Assembly (NCBI GenBank): GCA_013140935.1
Contig: JABFSD010001039.1
Coordinates: 1 to 6,220, forward strand
DNA length: 6,220 nucleotides
DNA from: Acidobacteriota bacterium
GTDB taxonomy: Bacteria; Acidobacteriota; Blastocatellia; RBC074
Direction of reading: 5' to 3'
The position numbers and the translations under genes were made by a program. Below the pieces are notes generated by a model. It made no database searches and was not told the DNA's origin. It saw only the letters and a list, made by a program, of their open reading frames with translations. Below are positions 1 through 5,997 of the stretch, piece after piece (position 1 is the first letter of the stretch; each line of letters starts with the position of its first letter).

Positions 1-470
1 CGTGCGAGGTTCTCGGCGGTCAAACCCATGTTCAAATAAGTGTCGGGATAAACGTCCACCAGCGTAGGATTCGGCGACAGGTTGTATCCGCCCATCGGCA
101 ACATAGACATGGATTCAGCGCCGCCGCCGATGGCTACGTCAGCCGCGCCAACCATGATGTGTTCGGCGGCTTGGGCGATGGCTTGCAAGCCCGAAGAACA
201 AAAGCGATTGATCGTCAGCGCCGAAGCCGTGTTCGGAATGCCCGCCAACAGCGCCGCCTGCCGCGCCATATTCATCCCCTGTTGCGCTTCAGGTGTAGCG
301 CAACCGATGACTACGTCTTCGATCTCGGCGGGCGCGACTTCCGTGTGGCGCGCCAGCAACTCTTTCATCACCGCCGCCGCCAAATCATCAGGCCGCGCAT
401 CTTTCAACGTACCGCGCGGCGCTTTGCCGACGGCGGTACGCAAGGCATCAACGATTACTACTTCACGCAT
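1..470 (-). CDS. fadA: Thiolase (acetyl-CoA C-acyltransferase), N-terminal part, runs off the left edge
   Basis: This is the first 156 codons of a thiolase, which cleaves 3-ketoacyl-CoA with free CoA into acetyl-CoA and a shortened acyl-CoA in the last step of beta-oxidation. The protein opens with [16 protein letters not shown], the usual thiolase start. The nucleophilic cysteine is Cys91 in [12 protein letters not shown], the expected position in the family, and GGGAESMSM follows at about 116-123. The catalytic His and second Cys would lie in the missing C-terminal half. The start at 470 is supported by an AAGGAGA ribosome binding site at 477-483, 6 nt upstream. The gene follows the small membrane protein gene by 20 nt and lies downstream of the fadN-type gene, as fadA follows fadN in Bacillus. 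A biosynthetic acetyl-CoA acetyltransferase is possible from this fragment, but the operon favours a degradative enzyme. The reading frame is open to the window edge with no visible damage. Confidence 0.93.
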   Translation of the reverse strand, partial: MREVVIVDALRTAVGKAPRGTLKDARPDDLAAAVMKELLARHTEVAPAEIEDVVIGCATPEAQQGMNMARQAALLAGIPNTASALTINRFCSSGLQAIAQAAEHIMVGAADVAIGGGAESMSMLPMGGYNLSPNPTLVDVYPDTYLNMGLTAENLA

Positions 471-476
471 AAATTT

Positions 477-483
477 TCTCCTT
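477..483 (-). promoter_or_regulatory. Ribosome binding site of the thiolase gene
   Basis: AAGGAGA on the minus strand lies 6 nt before the ATG at 470. It is a near-consensus Shine-Dalgarno sequence and fixes the thiolase start. It sits inside the 20-nt gap after the small membrane protein gene. Confidence 0.75.
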
Positions 484-490
484 CAAAAAC

Positions 491-616
491 TTATCGCATC
501 AGACGATAGAGGAAGAGTGCAACAAAACCGATAAGCGCGGGGCCAGCCGTGAAGGCGAATATCCACAGCGGTTCGCGCTTGAATGAAAATTGATAAAGCC
601 ACTTGGGTAATCTCAT
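491..616 (-). CDS. Small single-helix membrane protein, 41 aa, unknown function
   Basis: I read this gene directly from the minus strand: ATG at 616, TAA at 491-493, 41 codons. The N-terminal part carries basic and aromatic residues (MRLPKWLYQFSFKREP), followed by one hydrophobic segment at about residues 17-37 (LWIFAFTAGPALIGF and on) and a short basic tail ending RLMR. This is the layout of a single-pass inner-membrane microprotein. An AGGA ribosome binding site lies about 8 nt before the ATG. The gene starts 16 nt after the Uma2 stop and ends 20 nt before the thiolase start, so it fits the operon rhythm exactly and fills what would otherwise be a 162-nt gap. I recognise no family. It might anchor or modulate a partner at the membrane, but nothing in the sequence says which. 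The main doubt is whether so short a frame is really translated. The spacing, the ribosome binding site and the clean hydrophobic segment argue that it is. Confidence 0.68.
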   Translation of the reverse strand: MRLPKWLYQFSFKREPLWIFAFTAGPALIGFVALFLYRLMR

Positions 617-629
617 CTGGTGTTCCTGA

Positions 630-644
630 TTGTTACGGTAACAA
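630..644. repeat. Perfect 7-bp inverted repeat with 1-bp centre (operator-like)
   Basis: The plus strand reads TTGTTAC-G-GTAACAA, a perfect palindrome with 7-bp arms around one central base. It covers the stop codon of the Uma2 gene (633-635) and ends 13 nt before the ATG of the small membrane protein. Such short near-symmetric sites are typical of dimeric repressors, for example TetR- or GntR-type regulators that control fatty acid genes. The sequence does not match the E. coli FadR, Bacillus FadR or PsrA consensus sites that I remember. As RNA it could form only a 6-bp stem with a 3-nt loop and no U tract, so it is not a convincing terminator. A regulatory role is inference. Confidence 0.4.
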
Positions 645-1226
645 GTCGTCTACAGTGATTTGGGCATTGGGTAAAGCAAGCGGCGCTGCCCAATCTCCTT
701 CTTGATAAACGCCACGTTCGCCATAACTGAAGCCATAATTTGCCGTCGCGTCAGGGATGGGGCGGCGATAAATTTCTAGCTGTCGCTGAACCAGATTGAT
801 AATCCAGTAATCCTGAAGCCCAGCTTTGGCATACATACTGGCTTTTTGTTTACTGCCGTAATTCAGCGTTGATTCAGATACCTCAATTACCAGTGCCGCA
901 GTGGTAGGATGCGCGTCTTTGAAGTCTCGTATTTTGCCTGCCACCACGACTACATCGGGTTCCGGCTCAGAAATGTTAGAAAGCCTCAGTGGCAATTGAG
1001 TTCTCACTACCCAGCCTTGACCGAAGGCTTCGCGCACGGCCTCAACGGTTAAAGTCACAGACGTTGCATGCGGGCTGAGCATGGTTGCCATATCAATTAT
1101 CTCCCCTTCGATCAGTTCAACATGCCTACCTTCAAAGATGCCTGCATCACCCATTCGATAATATTCCTCGACCGTCCATTGGTGAATGCGGGCAGGTAAA
1201 ACGAGTTGTGCTTGCGGTGTTGCCAT
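633..1226 (-). CDS. Uma2 family (DUF820) PD-(D/E)XK endonuclease-fold protein
   Basis: This 197-aa protein matches the Uma2/DUF820 family, a PD-(D/E)XK restriction-endonuclease fold that is greatly expanded in cyanobacteria and some soil phyla. Its cellular role is unknown. The N-terminal WTVEEYYRM and LIEGEII (Glu40, Glu42) are characteristic. The core is SEPEPDVVVV (Asp91) followed by ALVIEVSEST (Glu115) and the segment with Lys126 and Lys128 ending in YAKAGLQDYWIINL. Thus the acidic core residues are present, with Ser117 in place of the classical Lys of E-x-K, as is common in the family, where a downstream Lys may substitute. The ATG at 1226 is fixed by a strong GGGGAGG ribosome binding site. 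The gene begins 16 nt after the DUF2442 stop. Hand counting gave about 50% GC over 661-960, against about 57% in sampled parts of fadN, a weak hint of separate origin. Nuclease activity has not been shown by anything here. Confidence 0.9.
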   Translation of the reverse strand: MATPQAQLVLPARIHQWTVEEYYRMGDAGIFEGRHVELIEGEIIDMATMLSPHATSVTLTVEAVREAFGQGWVVRTQLPLRLSNISEPEPDVVVVAGKIRDFKDAHPTTAALVIEVSESTLNYGSKQKASMYAKAGLQDYWIINLVQRQLEIYRRPIPDATANYGFSYGERGVYQEGDWAAPLALPNAQITVDDLLP

Positions 1227-1233
1227 AACTTGT

Positions 1234-1240
1234 CCTCCCC
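1234..1240 (-). promoter_or_regulatory. Strong ribosome binding site of the Uma2 gene
   Basis: GGGGAGG on the minus strand lies 7 nt before the ATG at 1226, in the 16-nt gap after the DUF2442 gene. It is the strongest Shine-Dalgarno sequence in the window, which suggests efficient translation of the Uma2 protein independent of upstream coupling. Confidence 0.75.
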
Positions 1241-1242
1241 TT

Positions 1243-1512
1243 TTAATGACGCGCTGCTAGCCAACGCTCTAACGAACGCTGGCTCTCACTGCTTGGTCTG
1301 CCTGCTAACAAATCTTCAAGGCCGATGTGTTCATCCAGATCAGGCCATTCAATGGCGTAACCATCGCCGAAGACTTCCCAGTTTTGGCGCTCAGTTTGAG
1401 AGCTGTGCAACAAACGCGGAAACCACGAAAGCGGCACGGCTAAAGTACGACCATCCGAAAGTTCAACGGTTAGTTTGTCATCTGAAATATCAACGTTTGT
1501 AGCTATCGGCAT
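1243..1512 (-). CDS. DUF2442 domain protein, 89 aa
   Basis: The protein is a full-length DUF2442 domain. It shows the typical signature: DDKLTVELSDGRTLAVPLSW at about residues 11-30, then FPRLLHSS, ERQNWEVFGDGYAIEWPDLD and a closing GLEDLLAGR with an ERWL tail. The family has a small mixed alpha/beta fold and is often encoded next to DUF4160 proteins in pairs that resemble toxin-antitoxin modules. No DUF4160 gene is present here. An in-frame upstream ATG at 1584 would make a 113-aa version, but the first 24 residues would overlap the end of fadN and are not family-like. The ATG at 1512 has GAGGAA at 1519-1524, 6 nt upstream. The start lies 2 nt after the fadN stop, so translation is likely coupled to fadN. 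Function is unknown. Confidence 0.88.
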   Translation of the reverse strand: MPIATNVDISDDKLTVELSDGRTLAVPLSWFPRLLHSSQTERQNWEVFGDGYAIEWPDLDEHIGLEDLLAGRPSSESQRSLERWLAARH

Positions 1513-1514
1513 CG

Positions 1515-3902
1515 CTAGTTCCTCAACGGCTTGCCCGTCTTCAGCATAGCCGCCAAACGCTCTTGCGTAGCCTTCGTTCCGCACAAGCTCACAAAGGCTT
1601 CGCGCTCGATGTCGAGCAGGTATTGTTCGCTGACTTTGCTCGGACGCGAGAGATTGCCGCCCGACAATACGTAAGCGATTTTCGTCCCGATCAGCGCATC
1701 GTGATCTGAAATGTAACCGCCGCGTTTCATCATGTGCATGCCGAGTTTGAATTTGGACAGCGCCGCATCGCCTAAAACTGAAACGTCTTGGCGCATCTGC
1801 GGCGCGCGATAACCTTCGCGGGCGAGCGTCAATACAGCTTGTTTGGCTTCTTCGATAACGCGCTGACGGTTCATCACGATGCGGTCTTTGTCGCGCAGGA
1901 TTCCCCAGTTGCGGGCTTCGACGGCTGACGTAGCGACCTTGCCCATCGCGGTTAATTCAAAGTTGCGGCGCAGGACTTCGAAGTGATCGGTGCCGGTGCG
2001 CGCGGCTTCGTCAGCGGCGCGCAAGGCCATCTCTTTCGTACCGCCGCCGCCGGGCAGCAAGCCTACGCCGACTTCGACGAGTCCGATGTAGGTTTCTGCG
2101 TTCGCCACGGCGCGGTCTGAGTGCATCGTCATCTCGCATCCGCCGCCGAGCGTGAGTCCGTGCGGAGCCACGACGACGGGCTTGGGCGAATAACGCAAAC
2201 TGATAACGGTGTTTTGAAACTGGCGCACAGCGAGGTCGAGTTCGTCCCAATCGCCGTCTTGCGCGCCCATCAGGATCATGGCGATGTTCGCTCCGGCTGA
2301 AAAATTCTCGCCCTGATTGCCTACGACAAGTCCTTCGAAATTGGCGGCGACTTCTTTCAAACCGGTTTGAATCATACCGAGTTGATCGCTGCCGAGCGCA
2401 TTCATCTTGGAATGGAATTCGACACAGGCTACGCCGTCGCCGAGGTCAATCAGGCTCGCGCCGGAGTTTTTCTTGATGACTTTATTTTGGTCTTTGAGCG
2501 ACTTGAGAATCGTAATGCCTGCGGGTTGGCTGACGGGTTTGTATGCGTTCGTCGCAAAGTCAAAGTAATGCCGCACGCCGTTCTCTGACTTATAAAAACT
2601 CTCAGCGCCGCTGGCGAACATTGCTTCAATGCAAGCCGGAATCGCGCGGCCTTCGCCTTTCATTCGCTCGACGGATTTCTTCAAGCCAATCGCGTCCCAC
2701 TTTTCAAACACGCCGAGTTCGTGCGCGAAGCCCCATTTCATCGCGTTGTCTACTTCGACGATGTTGTCGGCGATTTCGGGGATGCGGTTCGCGGCATAGA
2801 GTGCAGTCTCTGACAGCGTCTTCCACAAAAACTCTCCACCTTTGTCTTCAGCGTAAGCGAGCGCGGCCAAACGTTGCGGCAACGATTCGATGGTTTTCAC
2901 CGCGTCGAGCGAAGCGAATTTGCCTTTCTGTTGCGGGCGATATTCAAACGTAGCCACATCCAACGTCAGAATGTCGTTGCCGACTTTTTTATAGAATCCG
3001 CCTTTGGTTTTATCGCCGAGCAACTTGCGTTCGACCATCGCGTCCATCCATGCGGGCACTTTGAACGATTCGCGCTTTTCGTCATTGGGTAGCGCGGCGT
3101 AAAGGTTGCGCGCGACATTCCAGGCGGTGTCGAGGCCGACTACGTCAATTGTGCGAAACGACGCGCTCTTGGCGTGGCCGATGACGGTGCCGGTCAGCGC
3201 GTCTACTTCTTCAAACGACAAGCCCATTTCTTCCATCACGTGCAGCGCGTTGAGCATCGAGAAATTGCCGATGCGATTGGCTACGAAACCGGGCGTGTCT
3301 TTGGCGTATACGATCCCTTTGCCTAATACCTGGTCGCAAAAGCCTGCGATGAAACAGGTCACTTCGCCGTCGGTCTCAGGCGTAGTGATGATTTCGAGCA
3401 AGTGCAGATAACGCGGCGGATTGAAAAAATGCGTACCCAAAAATCGTTGGCGGAAGTTATCGCTGCGGCCTTCGGCGAGCGAAGCCAACGGAATGCCCGA
3501 CGTATTCGACGTGATAATCGCGTTCGGGTGCAGGTGCGGTTCGATGCGCGCGTAAAGCGAACGCTTGATGTCGAGCTTTTCAACGATGGCTTCGATCACC
3601 CAGTCGCATTCTTTGAGTTTCGGCAGGTCGTCTTCAAAGTTGCCTACGGTGACGAGGCTGGCGAGTTCGGGCGAGAAGTAAGCGGCAGGCTTGGCTTTCA
3701 ACGCCCCGTCATATCCGGCCTGCGCGATGCGGTTGCGTACGGCGCGTGATTCAATCGTTAAGCCTTTCGCTTCTTCTTCGGGCGTCAGCGCAGCAGGCGC
3801 GATGTCGAGCAACAAACACGGTACGCCTGCGTTAGCCAAGTGCGCGGCGATTTGCGCGCCCATCACTCCCGCGCCTAGTACGGCGGCTTTTTTGATCTGC
3901 AT
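1515..3902 (-). CDS. fadN: Bifunctional 3-hydroxyacyl-CoA dehydrogenase / enoyl-CoA hydratase (FadN type)
   Basis: This 795-aa enzyme hydrates trans-2-enoyl-CoA and then oxidises the L-3-hydroxyacyl-CoA with NAD+, the middle two steps of beta-oxidation in the cytoplasm. The dehydrogenase comes first: Rossmann motif VLGAGVMG (Gly10, Gly12, Gly15), the SNTSG motif at 132-136, and the catalytic His158-Glu170 pair in GTHFFNPPRYLHLLEII, followed by the helical dimerisation domains and KTKGGFYKK at about 298. The hydratase domain occupies roughly 480-700, with the oxyanion-hole regions NFSAGANI (533-540) and LTLGGGCE, and both catalytic glutamates, Glu590 and Glu610 (GLVEVGVGLLPGGGG). This domain order is that of Bacillus FadN (about 790 aa), the reverse of E. 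coli FadB. An in-frame ATG at 4001 would add 33 atypical residues overlapping the upstream gene. The start MQIKKAAVLG at 3902 with GGAGA at 3913-3917 is preferred. It lies between two nuclease-fold genes. Confidence 0.95.
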   Translation of the reverse strand: MQIKKAAVLGAGVMGAQIAAHLANAGVPCLLLDIAPAALTPEEEAKGLTIESRAVRNRIAQAGYDGALKAKPAAYFSPELASLVTVGNFEDDLPKLKECDWVIEAIVEKLDIKRSLYARIEPHLHPNAIITSNTSGIPLASLAEGRSDNFRQRFLGTHFFNPPRYLHLLEIITTPETDGEVTCFIAGFCDQVLGKGIVYAKDTPGFVANRIGNFSMLNALHVMEEMGLSFEEVDALTGTVIGHAKSASFRTIDVVGLDTAWNVARNLYAALPNDEKRESFKVPAWMDAMVERKLLGDKTKGGFYKKVGNDILTLDVATFEYRPQQKGKFASLDAVKTIESLPQRLAALAYAEDKGGEFLWKTLSETALYAANRIPEIADNIVEVDNAMKWGFAHELGVFEKWDAIGLKKSVERMKGEGRAIPACIEAMFASGAESFYKSENGVRHYFDFATNAYKPVSQPAGITILKSLKDQNKVIKKNSGASLIDLGDGVACVEFHSKMNALGSDQLGMIQTGLKEVAANFEGLVVGNQGENFSAGANIAMILMGAQDGDWDELDLAVRQFQNTVISLRYSPKPVVVAPHGLTLGGGCEMTMHSDRAVANAETYIGLVEVGVGLLPGGGGTKEMALRAADEAARTGTDHFEVLRRNFELTAMGKVATSAVEARNWGILRDKDRIVMNRQRVIEEAKQAVLTLAREGYRAPQMRQDVSVLGDAALSKFKLGMHMMKRGGYISDHDALIGTKIAYVLSGGNLSRPSKVSEQYLLDIEREAFVSLCGTKATQERLAAMLKTGKPLRN

Positions 3903-3945
3903 GATGAAAGTTTCTCCGCAAAAAGAATTTGATCGCGGCGCGCAA

Positions 3946-4824
3946 TTAGGCTGCGCCGTTGTGGGATTGATGCTGTTCGAGCCAGGTCGAAAGGTCATCA
4001 ATGGATTTAAAGTCGAGCTGCGCGAGAATCAATTGGACTTGGTCAGCAGAGTTCAACTTTTCGAGCGCAGCTTGGATAGATTCAGAAAGCACGCCAAAGC
4101 GGAGTAACAGCGAGTCTTTCAGCCACTTTATTCTGCCCAGATTCTCGCCGCGCTTAACGCCGCGCCGCTCGCCCCGTTTCTCACTGCGTTTAACTACGTC
4201 TTGATACGATGATGATTGGATCATGATTTCCTCCCTGAAAAGACTGCGCAGCAGCTTCTTGTCGAAGCGTAAGCCGCCGAGCATAAAAGCCGCCGCTGTT
4301 AAATCCGCACGCATGTCGGGTTGCGCGATATTTTGTACGCGCTCAGCGACTTCGCGCAAAAGTTTTTCGGGCTTGTCAGAACGCGCCAGCACGGCTAATG
4401 GCAACAAGCCTTCTTCAGCCAGCAGCGGCGCGGCGTCCTGTTCCCAAATCCTGATGACGCGGAAGCGATGATACGTCTCGCCGACGCGAAATTCATCCGG
4501 GATTTCGACGCCGGTTTGGTGCAACACGATCACGACTTGCCGCACGGGCTTGCGATAAAGGCGATAGAGCCGCACGAAATAATCGAGCATCCGCAAGGGC
4601 AGCGGCACATCGCTTTTGGCGGGGTCGGTTTCGAATTCGACGTGCAGGATTTCTTCTTCGAGATCGTAAAGCGCCAGCCAGTCTGCGCGAATCGGTTGCA
4701 GCGACAGTTCGTTTTTCAACAAGCGGATGCGCGTGCCAATCGGACGACCCAACAGCCACGAAGCGAGCGCCGCGCCGTGATGCTCGGTCAGGTACTTCAG
4801 CATGTTGTCGTATTCCGCCGCCAT
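3946..4824 (-). CDS. Rpn/YhgA-like PD-(D/E)XK nuclease-fold protein with DUF4351-type C-terminus
   Basis: This 292-aa protein resembles the Rpn family of recombination-promoting nucleases (formerly putative transposases), in the form common in cyanobacteria. It starts MAAEYDNMLKYLTEHHGAALASWLLG, split here as a family-typical opening. The nuclease core has Asp48 in PIRADWLALYDLE and Glu63-x-Glu65 in LHVEFET, where relatives often have E-x-Q and classical nucleases E-x-K. The helix-rich segment LPLRMLDYFVRLYRLYRKP (about 75-93) and a strand VVIVLHQTG follow. Residues 212-231 are a charged KRGE-type tetrapeptide repeat, and residues 233-283 look like a DUF4351 domain ending in DLSTWLEQH. The gene begins 6 nt after the oxidoreductase stop and shows no clear Shine-Dalgarno sequence, so it may rely on reinitiation after the upstream gene. 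A family member is supported well, DNA cleavage is not shown, and its role in a fatty acid operon is unknown. Confidence 0.85.
   Translation of the reverse strand: MAAEYDNMLKYLTEHHGAALASWLLGRPIGTRIRLLKNELSLQPIRADWLALYDLEEEILHVEFETDPAKSDVPLPLRMLDYFVRLYRLYRKPVRQVVIVLHQTGVEIPDEFRVGETYHRFRVIRIWEQDAAPLLAEEGLLPLAVLARSDKPEKLLREVAERVQNIAQPDMRADLTAAAFMLGGLRFDKKLLRSLFREEIMIQSSSYQDVVKRSEKRGERRGVKRGENLGRIKWLKDSLLLRFGVLSESIQAALEKLNSADQVQLILAQLDFKSIDDLSTWLEQHQSHNGAA
4132..4191 (-). repeat. Five degenerate 12-bp tandem units encoding KRGE-type tetrapeptides
   Basis: Within the Rpn-like gene, residues 212-231 read KRSE-KRGE-RRGV-KRGE-NLGR, five consecutive 4-residue units encoded by 12-bp repeats, the last two positions more diverged. 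The repeat forms a highly charged linker between the nuclease core and the DUF4351-type tail. Similar RGE-rich linkers of variable length are known in this family. In-frame copy-number change by slippage would leave the reading frame intact. Confidence 0.75.
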
Positions 4825-4830
4825 ACGTTT

Positions 4831-5511
4831 TCAATAGTTCGTCAGAATTTTTTCGGGCGCAAAGCCCAACGTCGCCAACCGCTCTTTGGTTTGCGCCATC
4901 ATTTCCTGCGAACCGCAAACCAACGCGACGGGATTCGTCAGTTCAGGAATTAAATTGTCCAGCAGGCTTTGCACGTAACCAGTTGGCCCGCTCCAACTAG
5001 CATCGGGCTGGCTCAGGACTTGGCGCAACTCTACGCCTTGCGCCGCCCATTCATTTTGCATTTCGTCCTGATAACAAAAGTCTTCGAGCGTACGCGCGCC
5101 ATACAAAACAAGCAGTCGTCCGTAAGCCGCGCGGTTTGGCAGCACGTGACGCAAGGCCGAACGCAGCGGCGCGAGGCCGGTGCCCATCGCTACGAAAACC
5201 AGATCGTGACCAACGTAATCATTAACGGGAAAGCCGCGCCCTACGATCTCTTTGAGCGTGACTTGTTTGGCGATGTGCGGATCGAAGAGTGCGCCCGTTA
5301 CGTTCTGTGACGTGCTGCGTTTTATCAAAAACTCGAACTCGTCTTCGTGCGGCGCGGACGCAAACGCGATATACGTCGGCTTGTAAGAATCCATCTCCAA
5401 CACCGCGACTTGACCAGCGATGAAGTCGGGACGCGCCGCTGAATGGGGCGTCATAAAGAAGCTCCAAATCAGCGGCGAATGTTTTTGCCGGCGCGTGATG
5501 TCGAGTCGCAT
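4831..5511 (-). CDS. Ferredoxin-reductase-like FAD/NAD(P)-binding oxidoreductase
   Basis: This 226-aa protein has the two-domain layout of the ferredoxin-NADP reductase superfamily and moves electrons between NAD(P)H and a flavin. Residues 1 to about 100 form the flavin-binding barrel, with FIAGQVAVLEM (30-40) and YIAFASAP (47-54). Residues 103-226 form the nucleotide-binding domain: VFVAMGTGLAPLRSALRHVL (106-123) with the GTGxxP loop, LLVLYGART (133-141), GPTGYVQ, CGSQEMM (199-205) and an aromatic C-terminus, Tyr226. There is no cysteine cluster for an iron-sulfur centre, so it differs from PyrK and from ring-hydroxylating reductases with a fused ferredoxin domain. The usual RxY(S/T) flavin motif is degenerate here, lacking the Arg. 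The ATG at 5511 has AAGG about 9 nt upstream, 6 nt after the preceding gene. In this operon it might handle electrons from acyl-CoA oxidation, but partner and substrate are inference. Confidence 0.85.
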   Translation of the reverse strand: MRLDITRRQKHSPLIWSFFMTPHSAARPDFIAGQVAVLEMDSYKPTYIAFASAPHEDEFEFLIKRSTSQNVTGALFDPHIAKQVTLKEIVGRGFPVNDYVGHDLVFVAMGTGLAPLRSALRHVLPNRAAYGRLLVLYGARTLEDFCYQDEMQNEWAAQGVELRQVLSQPDASWSGPTGYVQSLLDNLIPELTNPVALVCGSQEMMAQTKERLATLGFAPEKILTNY

Positions 5512-5517
5512 GCGTTA

Positions 5518-5997
5518 TTACCTTCCCGATTGTTCGCGCTGCGCAGTCTTGATCCAGGCGGCAAAAAGTTTGCGACGGCGTTCCAGGATCGCTTTGACGT
5601 TAGGCGTTTTCATCACGAGCCGTTCAAGATGAATCAGGTAATCAGATTCGCCCGATAAGACGCGCATCTCGGCAATGTAAGGTTCGAGCTTGGCGAATAC
5701 GGCGACGTGTTCGGTGTTGGCGGACTGAAAAATTTGTTCATCAATGCCGCCGTTGAGCACGAAGGACGCGGCCATGTCCCAGTAAGAAGTCAGCATGCGG
5801 TAATGCGCGCTCGACTGTTGGCTGTTGGCAATGAGTTGCGCCAGATCGGCGGCGCTGGTCGGATTGAATTGTGCGAAGTACCAAACGCGCGCAGTGCGCA
5901 TTTCTTTTTCGCGGCGTAACTCATACAGCTTGAGAATCAGGTCAACGTCGCGTTGTTTGGTCGCTTCTTTAACTTCAACCATGGGAGTTTGAGACAT
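5518..5997 (-). CDS. Uncharacterised helical protein, 159 aa
   Basis: I do not recognise this protein with confidence. It is soluble, with no signal peptide or membrane segment, and appears mostly alpha-helical. Residues 11-40 form a charged helix (DVDLILKLYELRREKEMRTA), followed by FNPTSAADLAQLIANSQ (44-60), the aromatic stretch SYWDMAASFVLNGGIDEQIF (71-90), and a basic C-terminal helix (about 131-155) with ILERRRKLFAAWIK. The middle part vaguely recalls DUF4760-like proteins, a weak resemblance. The preferred ATG at 5997 has AAGGA 4-5 nt upstream. A longer form from 6030 is less likely because it overlaps the ligase gene by 56 nt. With the chosen start the overlap with the ligase is 23 nt, and the next gene starts 6 nt after the stop, so it is translated as part of the lipid operon. 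Its position between an acyl-CoA synthetase and a flavin reductase suggests a lipid-related role, which is inference. Confidence 0.8.
   Translation of the reverse strand: MSQTPMVEVKEATKQRDVDLILKLYELRREKEMRTARVWYFAQFNPTSAADLAQLIANSQQSSAHYRMLTSYWDMAASFVLNGGIDEQIFQSANTEHVAVFAKLEPYIAEMRVLSGESDYLIHLERLVMKTPNVKAILERRRKLFAAWIKTAQREQSGR

Noticed and set aside
82..534. 150-codon open frame on the plus strand at the left end
   Set aside because: It is antisense to the thiolase, whose catalytic motifs are clear on the minus strand, and it extends across the gap into the small membrane gene.
1243..1512. DUF2442 plus Uma2 as a toxin-antitoxin pair
   Set aside because: DUF2442 is usually paired with DUF4160, which is absent, and I know of no established DUF2442-Uma2 toxin-antitoxin module. 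Adjacent position alone does not support the call.
3936..3958. GC-rich hairpin (6-bp arms CGGCGC/GCGCCG, 11-nt loop) at the end of the Rpn-like gene, considered as a terminator
   Set aside because: The stem is short, the loop long, and the U-rich stretch comes only about 10 nt after the stem, so it does not look like an intrinsic terminator. fadN also begins just downstream.
1515..4001. Longer fadN form starting at 4001
   Set aside because: The 33 extra residues overlap the upstream gene and are not dehydrogenase-like. The ATG at 3902 begins directly with the Rossmann fold and has a ribosome binding site.
3946..4824. Rpn-like gene as part of an insertion sequence
   Set aside because: Despite the old name putative transposase, I saw no terminal inverted repeats or target-site duplication around it, and the close spacing to neighbours speaks against a mobile element boundary.
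4468..4953. 161-codon open frame on the plus strand
   Set aside because: It lies opposite the Rpn-like gene and the end of the reductase, has no family-like motifs and no ribosome binding site I could see. It is an antisense shadow.
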